From Pigoraptor vietnamica (taxonomy: Eukaryota > Opisthokonta > Filasterea), in contig CALSCQ010000322.1 of NCBI GenBank assembly GCA_943704525.1, positions 1-42,479 of the forward strand: 42,479 nt of DNA, written 5' to 3'. Shown here piece by piece: positions 16,493 through 25,900 of this stretch (the stretch's first letter is position 1; each line of letters starts with the position of its first letter). The position numbers and the translations under genes are program-made. Under the pieces are notes generated by a model that saw nothing but the letters and a program-made list of their open reading frames with translations, searched no databases and was not told where the DNA came from.

Positions 16493-17609
16493 ATGGCACT
16501 CTCGCTGCTCTTGCGCCTCCCTCTGCGACCGCTCGCATGCCGCGCTGTTCCGTCGGCGCTTTTGTCGAATGCAGCGGAACCCGCGAGTGTGCGACGCCGC
16601 CCACAACCCGGTTGGTGTGGTCGTGGAAACAGACGGACCTCTATCGCAGTGCGGTGAAGGCGTACGAACAGCGTGCGCCACCCCTTAGGTGGGAGAAACG
16701 GAAGGACCCAACGGACCCGAAAACCACGCGCTTGCCTCAACTGACGGACGAGATGCGAAGTGCGCTGGACCCCTCCGCGCCCGTCGTTTCAACGAAGCGC
16801 TCTTCCCTCTTCACGCACGACGACGACCGCCGCATTATTGCGTTGCTGAAGGAGGGCGCCGGGTGGGCGGAGATTGCGAACGCCCTCGGCAAGAGCCGTA
16901 TGCAAATTATGGCGCGTTTCATAACGGCGCTTGACCCGCTGCTGCGACACGGGCCATTTACCGCCGAGGAAGACGCGGCGATACGCGCGCACGTCGACGC
17001 ACACGGGCCCACGAATTGGCCGCTACTGTTGAAAAGCATGGACTATGCGAGGTCGATTACAGCCTTACGTGATCGGTGGCAGCGGGTGTTGGCGAACCCT
17101 TCGCCGTGGAGAAGAACGGGCGCAAGTGGGTCGATTTCGCAAAGGAGTTTGAGGGGCATTCTACTATTGTCATTCGCCTGCGCTATGTTCTGAGGCTGCT
17201 CCCAAAGTGGCTCCGCGTTCCCATTCGCAACGAAATCGGCCCCCTCGTGCGCATTCTGCGCGCGGACGGCGCCGTGGACGGGCCGCTGTCGTCGTTCAAG
17301 GACGCAGAAGCTGCGCGCAATTGGGTGGCGCTGTGCCTCGGAATGGACGGTGCGTCGCAGGTGGACTGGGATGCGCTGAACAGGGCGAGCGGGGCGCGGA
17401 GGGGCGCGGCGATGGACGCCGTGCAGGAACTTGAGCGTCGTCTGTCGGTGGCGGAGTGGAAGGAGGGGGCGGCGCGCGTGTGGCCGGTGCCGTCGTGGTC
17501 ATGGCCGCGTCTGATTTGCGAAGGGCGCATGTCGCCGATTGGGGCTGTCAGTGATGAAGCACCCCGCGATATGGCTGTTTGTGCGTGGAATGGCGCGTGT
17601 GTCGAATGA
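16493..17609 (+). pseudogene. Myb/SANT DNA-binding protein, reading frame disrupted
   Basis: Frame 1 (ATG at 16537) encodes a WSWKQTDLYRSAV segment, then two Myb/SANT repeats: LFTHDDDRRIIALLKEGAGW...RF and PFTAEEDAAIRAHVDAHG...RW. A third repeat starts at NPSPW, but about 10 residues later in the family consensus the sequence has moved to frame 0 (AVEKNGRKWVDFAKEF...). The rest runs in frame 0 to a TGA at 17607-17609. A second possible shift lies upstream: ATG at 16493 in frame 2 opens an attractive amphipathic leader (MALSLLLRLPLRPLACR) that would need to join frame 1 near 16610. Myb proteins of this kind are nuclear, so that leader may be chance. Either the gene is a pseudogene or the assembly has small errors. 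A 41-nt GT-AG intron could also restore the frame, but it is far shorter than other introns here. Confidence 0.6.
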
Positions 17610-18284
17610 ATAGAGTGAAACGACAGCGGCGCATATTTCGAATGGTGTCAGTGTGCGTGGCTGCGCATGAGTGCTCACGGCAGTGTGCGTGGCTGCAGCC
17701 GGTGCATGAGTGCTCAGTCAGCAGTGCAGTGCATCCGGAGTGCTCGCGGGGTGCAGTGAATGTGCTCAGTGCCCAGTGCGTGGCCGGCTGCAGTGCCATG
17801 ATGAGTCGGCTCAGTGTGCGTGCCTGCAGCCGGTGCATGAGCCAGTGCTCAGCTGCACTGTCGGCTGATCAGTGAGTGCTCAGTGTCAGTGTGTGTTTCA
17901 ATTGCGAATGGCGTGTCTGCGTGGCTGTGTGATTGTGCAGTCCGGCCGTGTGCCAGTGTATCCTAGCGCTGGGACCCGCGCAAGCAGTCATCTCGCCTGA
18001 CTCGCTTCGTTTCCATTAAATTAGGCAGAGCCGGCCGGGAAGTAGTGGCACGAGCAGTTCATCCGGGGTGAAAGCAGGTATCACGTGACCGATTCCCTGG
18101 GGAATTTCTCTTGGGCGTGCCCTTTTTGCACCGCGCCACTTCTTCGCAAACGAGAAAGAAAAAACGCCGCACTGCAGAAGCATGCACGCTCAATCCGCGC
18201 GTACATTGCATGGCTGAAAAGGTTAGCAGTTTCTGGAGGGGCCGCGGTCGGTGACAGTCTCTGTCTCCGAGCCGAGGGCTTGAG
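17610..18284. other. Intergenic region upstream of the epimerase fusion
   Basis: The first 290 bases hold degenerate repeats (separate entry). The remainder, 17900-18284, should include the promoter of the fusion gene. I see no TATA box. Confidence 0.5.
17640..17900. repeat. Degenerate GTGCTCAGTG-type repeats
   Basis: Variants of CAGTGTGCGTGGCTGCAGCC followed by GGTGCATGAGTGCTCAG recur three times (near 17648, 17680 and 17810), with shorter GAGTGCTC/AGTGCTCAG pieces between them. The tract follows directly on the end of the Myb-like frame and has no coding frame of its own. Confidence 0.7.
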
Positions 18285-21200
18285 ATGCGGTACGTCGCTC
18301 TTTTTCTCTGCGCGGCCGCGCTCTGCGGCATTGCTGGTGTCGTGTGGGGCGCCCCCGCAATGGCCCCTCTCCCGCAGATGCAGCGCGACGCCGCCGCAGC
18401 CAAGGCCTCCGCGGTCATTCTCGTGACGGGCGCGGCGGGTTTTATTGGCATGCACACAGCCATTTCGCTCTCGCGCGACCCACGCGTGCGCCTAATCGGC
18501 GTGGACAATTTCAACTCGCGCTCGGACGTCGACCTGTTGTTGAAGCAAGAGCGCGCACTGCAGCTGCGGGCGAATAATGTGACGATTTTCAACAGCGACG
18601 TGTGCGACCTCGTCCTCATGGAGATGCTCTTCAGGCGCTTCCAGTTCACGCACGTCGTGCATCTCGCCGCGATGGCGGGTGTTCGGAATTCGCTCCATAA
18701 CCCCGTCGCTTTCGTGCACGATAACGTGCGCTGCTTTTCGCGGCTGCTGGACATGGTCCGCCGAGCGCCCGAGATGTACGGCGGCGAGATGCCCAAGGTC
18801 GTCTTTGCGTCGACGTCGTCCGTGTATGGGATGTCCAACGTGGGTGGCTGGTTAATTTGACCTGTGCGTGTGTAGGCGTGTGTAGGAAGGCGTGTGTGCG
18901 TGCGTGAGCGTGTGTGTCGCCGGGTTACTCTGCTAGAATGTGTCGTGTTGCGCGGCGCGCCAATTATTGAAACTGGCTTGTGTCACGCCCAATTCAATTA
19001 GCATCTCGTCCGTACAAGTCTTTCTTTGACCGCCCAATGCTTCAACCGCGCAGAAGCAGCAAAATTCGGTTCGCGACCGAACGGACGGCCAAACTAGCAT
19101 CTATGCGTCGACGAAGAAGACGGACGAGCTGCTCGCGCACGCGTACCACGTCCGCTACGGCATGAAGCTCGTGGCGCTTCGGTTCTTCACCGTGTACGGC
19201 CCTTGGAACCGCCACGACATGGCCATGTACCTCTTCACCGACGCGATATGGAAGGGCGAGGAAATCGACGTCTTCGACAGAGGAAACCTTCGGAGGGACT
19301 TTACGTACGTCGCGGACGTTGTCCGCGGGGTGTCGACGGCGGTAACGCGCGATATTCCCGGCGGCTTTCGCATCTTCAACATCGGCAACTCGAGCCCGCA
19401 CACCGTGTCGTATCTCATCGGTGAAATTGAGCGACAGCTCGGGCAGAAGGCGCGCAGGCGGTTCATGCCGTTTCAGAAGGGCGACGTGGTCAAGACGGCG
19501 GCGGATTTGTCCGAGTCTGTGTCGGGGCTGGGATTCGAACCCCTGACCCCCCTGAGGGACGGCGTGCGGCAGTTTGCCGACTGGTACCGCACCTTTGCGG
19601 CGCACGTCAAATCGGACAACGCGAGCTCGATCGGGCGGCGGGGGACGTTCTACTCGAAGGCGCTCTTGAAGCAGCGGCGCGCCATGCACTACGCGGGGAT
19701 GGAAATGGTCACGGCGTTCAAAAACAACGCGACGTCGTGGATGCTGCAGAGCGACTACGCCCGGTGGAAGGCGGACGTCGCTATCCCCGGTCGCTTTGAG
19801 CTGCCTGATCGGTCACCGCGGTCGTTTCTCTTTTTCAAGGTTTGTCCTCGGTTGAGCTGCACGTATCACCCTTTGCGGGAGGTTCCGGTGGTCACACACT
19901 AACACGAGTGTTCCTTTTGTGTTTGTTCGTCTCTCTGTTGTCGACGGCCCTCGTCCGGACAGGGGAAAGATTCGATGGGCGGCGATGTGATACAGAGCAT
20001 GAAGTATGCGCGCAACCCCGAGAAGCTACAGGAAATGTGCGACGAGATTCCCATGTGCGTGGCGTTCAACACGAACGGACTCCTCAAGATCACCGTACAC
20101 AGCTCGGCAAAGTGGCGCAGCTTCAACACTACGAGCAACGAGGGGCTCTACGTCGCGGGTGGGTCGAAGTGCGCGGTGGGCCGCCTGTGCTGAGAACGGC
20201 GGCTGTTCCGTGGCGTTCACTTGCTTGTCCGGTTCACTCGTCCCATCGCGACGAAGGCGTTACGTAGTTGTTTGCACGCACGTTGTCTTTTCTGAGGCTG
20301 ACGTTTCGCGCCCCGTCAGACATCGATCCCTGCAAGCGTGACATCCACACGTGCGCCGCGAATGCCCGCTGCATGCACACGGGTCCGTCCAAGTTCAAGT
20401 GTTACTGCAACCCCGGTTACGTCGGCGACGGTATGCAGTGCCATCCCATGTTTGACACGGACGGCCTCCCGAAAGATCCGGGAGAGTTGGACCGCATCCG
20501 CCCGTACCTCAAGCCCGCGCCACCCCCGCGCACGTGAGTGTTGTCACACGCCACGACTTCCTTCTGCCGGCCTTATGCAGCCGGCGTGTGTTGTCGTCAA
20601 GTGTATGTCATGTTTCACCCTTAGTTTGCGGGAAATGCCAACGATGATTTACCCTTTCCTCTTGTTTGGAACACCCGGTAGGTACACATTCCACCCGTAC
20701 GTCGACCCTCCCGGCTACGATCTCATGTCCGCGGTCGGCCACGAGCGCAACATTCCGCAGCTGAAGGCGCTCTGCGACAGCACGCCCGACTGCGGTGCGT
20801 TTAACACGAACGGGATCCTGAAGACCCTCGTCGGCGCCCCGCAGACCGAGTGGAAGCAGTGGACGGGCAACAGCTCAGAGGGATTTTTCATTGCCCGTAA
20901 GTGGTTGCCCCGCAGCGCTTCACCACTTGTTTGTCTTGCCAATGCTTTGACCTGATGTGGTGCAGTGGTTGCGAATTGCACGTTTATGTTTGTTTGTCTG
21001 CCCGCAGACGTCGACCACTGTGCGGAGGGTACCCACGACTGCCACCACCGCGCCACGTGCACGTACTTGGGCCAAGGACTCTTTGAGTGCGCCTGCCTCC
21101 CCGGGTTTGTGGGTAACGGGCGCCACTGCCGGTCGAGTCTGGACCCCGTGGAAAGCCATTCGGCGCCGGCAGACGACCCAGACGCGCCCCCGGTGCTTAA

Positions 21201-22610
21201 TTACCTGACGCGCATTGACGACAAGCTGATCGACACGGAGTACGACATGAACGCGAGTAAGCTACGCCCGCCGTGGCTCGTGAACGTGCAGGTGGCGATG
21301 GAGAAGCGCCCGCGACTCGTCGACGATTACGCGTACGCGCAACAGCTCGCGCGCGTGACGCGGGACACGAAGCTCGCTGAGACGAGGCGAGGGACCAAGG
21401 CCGAGGAGCATCCGCCGGCCGACACCGAAGGGGCGGCGGACGCTGCAGCCCAACCGAAGCAGCTGCCGCACGGGTCGCGCGGCAAGGGCGGGAAGTGGAA
21501 GAAGGGGCAGGTGGTGGAGATATTGCTTGCGGGCGACCCGGAACACTACAAGGGACTGCTCGCTGTGATCGAGTCTGTGCGGCGCAGCACGCCCGACCCC
21601 TCGCGCGTGCGGTTCCACGTGGCACTCGCGCAGGACGGCCTGAAGAACACGATCCCTTTTGAGCGCATGCTCGACTGTTACGGCGTGTCGCGCGTGGACG
21701 AAGAGGGCCGCGATCTCATCGAGATTCGCCACTTCAACGCCCGGCAACTCGCCAAGCACGCGCTCACGGTGCACGGGGCAAAGGCGGTCTTTGGGAATCT
21801 CGCGAGCGACGCGAACCTCGCCCGCTTCTATTTTGCGACGCTCTTTCCCTTCGTTTCCAAGGCGATTTACTTTGACGCCGACGTCGTTGTCCGCGGCGAC
21901 GTCGTCGACCTTTGGAACGTCGTCCGCGGAATGTCGACTGTATTTGCCGCCGTCAAGCGCACCTCGCCGACGTACGGATCGCTCTTTGGATCCAGCGCGG
22001 TAAGGGGCTGGCCACTGCATATTGCCGGTGTAGGCTGTTCCGTTTTGCACTTAGGCAGAGGGGACAGAAGTATTTGTGTGACTGGGCCGCTCACATTGCC
22101 TTACCTGGCCGACAACAGGACAAGGTGCGCAAGATGCTGCACGATAACTTCGGGCGCTCTTTTTCCGACGGCGACGCGACGTTCAACGCCGGCGTCTTTG
22201 CAATCGACCTCTCCAAGTGGCAGGCCGCTAACATGACGGCGGAGGCGGAGTTTTGGATCGAAGCGAACGCGCGGATGAAGCTGTGGCCGTTTGGGTCGCA
22301 GCCCGTCCTCCTGCTATCGATGGCGGGACGGTGGTCGGAGCTCCCGCGCGAGTGGAACTTTGACGGTCTCGGGTGGCGGCGAAAGGACGACGTGAACCGC
22401 GAGCTCATGGCGAAGGCGAAGCTGTTCCACTTCAGCGGCCGACAGAAGCCGTGGGCTGCGTCGAACGATTTTGCGGACATGTGGCGCGAATATGCGGGGC
22501 TTCGGGAGTGCTCCACTCACGGCCGGTGTCACTCCGTTCTCGGGTGCATCTGCGACGAGGGCTATGAGGGCGTCGCGTGCGGGTCGCGGGTCGACGCCAA
22601 CGCCAACTGA
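18285..22610 (+). CDS. UDP-sugar epimerase / PAN-EGF / GT8 glycosyltransferase fusion
   Basis: Seven exons: 18285-18839, 19054-19839, 19963-20158, 20320-20533, 20682-20896, 21008-21999, 22119-22610 (about 1149 aa). A hydrophobic N-terminus (residues 1-23) suggests a signal peptide or type II anchor. Residues 44-350 are a short-chain epimerase: GAAGFIG (49-55) binds NAD, with SSVYG and the Y202-x3-K206 catalytic pair (YASTK). It is closest in style to UDP-glucuronate 4-epimerases (RFFTVYGPW, DFTYVADVV). Then come two PAN-like modules (CVAFNTNGLLK, CGAFNTNGILK), each followed by a Cys-rich EGF-like module (DIDPC..., HVDHC...). Then a GT8 domain: FDADVVVRGD (DxD, 945-947) and HFSGRQKPW (H1090), and a last EGF-like knot. 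GT8 includes plant galacturonosyltransferases, so epimerase and transferase could use the same sugar, UDP-GalA. The donor and acceptor are not proven. It is convergent with the cyclase gene. Confidence 0.88.
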
Positions 22611-22918
22611 GTGCGCGCGAAATATAAGTATGCGTACGTAAAGCTACAATCGATTGTTATATAATTGCCAATGGCTGAGCTTTAGTTTTGTCGCGTGACT
22701 GGACGGTAGTCTTTGTGAAGTAGTGACATTTACTGCACGCCGAGAGCCGCGAGGACTGCCAAAGCCCAGCGCACTCTTGGCCTGTCCGGATTCACACAAT
22801 CCGGAAAGAAGCGGCAGTGAAATCGCCACGCAAACCGCAGCACAATAAAGCAACCCGTAATGAAGAGTAGACGCGCGTAGATGCGGCCAGACACAGAAAG
22901 CGACGTCGACCGGCCACG
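22611..22918. other. Convergent intergenic region
   Basis: 308 bp between two stop codons. AATAAA at 22844-22849 on the plus strand could be the poly(A) signal of the epimerase-GT8 gene. The segment 22620-22670 is AT-rich compared with the surroundings. Confidence 0.5.
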
Positions 22919-25900
22919 CTACTTGAAGTCATGCTTGCTGAGACCGACGGCCATGTCGAGCGACGGCAGCTGCTTCCCGTACCCCTTTTTCCCCGTGAGA
23001 AAAAACGTGCGCATGAGACCCTTTCCCTTGACAAACGAGACGCCCCGCTCCTCCAGGTGGTACTGCCCGGTCGCCTCGAGCATTTGCGCCGCCGCATTGC
23101 TGAGGTGAATGCGGAGGGCTGCGCGGACGGGCGGCCCAAAAGTTAATAAATAAATAATAAATTAAATAGCGTAGGCCTAAATTATATTAACAAACAGTCA
23201 GGTGACAGCATTATCCATCCAACGGAAAAAGTCTCTCGGGCTCGCACAAGCACCAAGCACTGCGGAGACATCCGACCAAAATTTGATGAAACAAATAATA
23301 AATGCCTCTGTCAATCACAACGGAAAAAGTCAGGCCCTCGCAAGTACGCGTCTGTTGCACGAACTACCCACCGAGACCCCCGGTCTGCATTCTGCTGGCC
23401 GTGTTGATTGTGTCGCCGAAGACGGAGTAGTTGGGCATTTTGACGCCCACCACACCCGCAACGCACGGCCCTGCGGGGGAGGTCAAATGAGGAGGGCAAT
23501 CCTGTGTGTGTGTGGGTGCGCGCGTGCGCGCGTGCGTGCGTGTGCGTGTGCGTGTGCGTGTGTGTGTGTGTGTGTATCGTAAGAGGGTATCCATCTCATG
23601 AATGCCCGCGTTTTCAGAGTCTGTCAGCACCAGCATGTTGAGCAGACGCACCAGAGTGTATGCCAATACGAAGCTGCAGCTGGCACGCGTCGTCGTGAGG
23701 CACAGTCAGGCCGTTGACGGCCGCGAGAAAGTCCAGCGCGAGGTCGGCAATTTCGGTGGCATGCCTGTTTTCGTTGCGCACGGGAAGGCCTGACACGACA
23801 ATCACAATGTCGCCAATGGTATTGACCTGGAGGGAGGGGCAGAATTGGGTCGGGGTCATTAATTTCTCTGGTTTGATGCATAAAAAAAAAAATTCTAAGC
23901 GTGCTGGCTCAAACTCTTGCTCAACGAACTGACGGCTAAGTGAATCGATGTAACGTGGAAGAAGATAACCATAATTGACAGCGGTCATTAACTGTGGAAA
24001 GGCATGACGCCACCGACTGCGGAAAAACAAATCGGAAAAAAGGGCGTACCTTGTACACGTCCCTTCCCTCGATCACGGCATCGGCCACGCTGTAAAACGA
24101 ATTGAGGAAATCGACAATCTGCGCGCACCACAGACACAAAGTGTGAGTTCGCGCGAGAAAGAGAAGAACAAAAACCATGTCAACACAACAGCAAAAACGA
24201 CCATTGCAAGTATTATCCAATCCGTTCCTGACGACCACCACACGCACCTCGAACGGCGACGAGCGCGAAATAACGGCCGAGAAACCGACAATGTCGGAAA
24301 ACATGACGGTGACATTCTCATAATACTCGGGCTTGACCAGGCGACCCAGCTTGAGGTCCTGCGCCACGCTCTTCGGCATGAGGCGGTACAGCAGTTCCTC
24401 CGATCGCTCCTTCTCCCGCTTCAGCTGCCGCGACCGATCGCGCACGACCGAGCGCAGGTTGTGCGCGTGGCGCTCCAGCAAACGAATCATGTTGTCGACG
24501 AGCGAGAAGGGCGTCGGGTACTGCTTCAGGAGCTCTTCCGAGACGATCTCAAACGACTGGGGGCGTTCGAGGGGATTCTCGGCCCAGCATGCCTTCATGA
24601 ACGCGATATAGGCGGAGGGCGCGGGCTCGTCGTTGAGCTCTTCCTCCGAGGGAATGTTCGGCCGAAGTCCCTCCATCGCCACCTGCGCATTGGCGCCGTT
24701 AGCACCGAGGCGCTTGCACGAAAAGAGGATCCGAAAAGATTAGAAGAAAAACATATAATAAGGGAAGAAACGCAATGACAAAAGAAACGTAATGGCGCAT
24801 GCTCCCATGAATTGCGCACACGCACACGGACTCCACACAACGACATCGCTTCGAGAATCACGTACTCACCTTCAGCACGATCCCCGTCGGCATCATCGCT
24901 GTGATGTCGGCGTACGGCTGTTCGCGCGTAAGCAGCTCAAACATGATGATCCCGAACGAGTAGATGTCGCCGGCCTTTGTGCCGTGCGAGTAGTGCCCCG
25001 GCGTCGGCTGCTTATCGATCAATTCGGGCGCCGTCCAGAACATCCCCGAGTAGTAGCGGTACTCTGTGAGCTGTTCCATGTCGTCGTGCGAGCGGAAGGA
25101 CGCGAGGCCAAAGTCTGCGGCAGAACGAGGGGCAGTTAGGAATGCTGTAGCAATCACGGATGCTTGAACGAGAGAGGGAAGTAACGAGAGCGTGCGCCGA
25201 TGGCGTGGACTCAATGCTGAGGGCCGGGGATTAGAAGGCAGCGACGAGCAATAGCCACACCCACCGGTGACCTTTGTGACCCATCGCGAGTCAATCACGC
25301 AGTTCATGCTCGTGAGCCGCCCGTGGGCGCCGATGGGTGAGTTGTGGAGGTGCGCCATGCCCGCCGCAATGTCCCGCGCAATCGAGTACTTGAATTCCCA
25401 GTCCAAATGCACCTCGGTGTCGGCGAGGACATCCGCGAGCGACCCACGCGACGCGTATTCCGTGAGAATGCACACGTTGGGCGGCTCAACGCACGCGCCG
25501 ATAAAGTCGACGAGGTTCGTGTGGCGCGTCTTGCGCATGAGTCGCATTTCGCGGCGTAGCACAGTCGTCAGTTGGACCTTGGCCTTCGGGATCCGCTTGA
25601 TGGCCACGCGCATGCCGTGGCTGAGGGAAAGGGTTCGAAGGGGTGAATGCGGTCGGAGCGACTACTGTGGTCGGCTTTCATCGTGCGCGGCATGCAGGAG
25701 CATGAACTGAGTGCGCGAATGTACGGGCGAGACAAGCACGCACGCTATCACGGTCGGCGACATGGAGCCGCAGTACTCACTAGGTGCCCGTCAGTATGAA
25801 GATCTGGTCCAGGTCGCCCTTGGAATGGCTGCTTGCGCGGCTATCCAGCAAATTCGAGTGGCTGCTGCGGAGCGAATTGCGGCTCACGGACGACGGCACT

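Noticed and set aside
16493-16657. A mitochondrial protein starting MALSLLLRLPLRPLACR
   Set aside because: The frame stops at 16657 without a domain, and the adjoining Myb repeats suggest a nuclear protein. The leader may be chance.
17081-17125. A 41-nt intron repairing the Myb frame
   Set aside because: It would remove part of the conserved VEKNGRK helix and is much shorter than any other intron here. Kept only as a test of the frameshift claim.
19162-19902. Epimerase ending at a stop near 19902 as a stand-alone gene
   Set aside because: Splicing at 19839|19963 keeps phase and completes the first strand of the PAN-like module, so the stop is intronic.
25265-25620. An active kinase in the cyclase receptor
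   Set aside because: The catalytic loop reads HGRLTSMN without the HRD aspartate, as in receptor guanylate cyclases.
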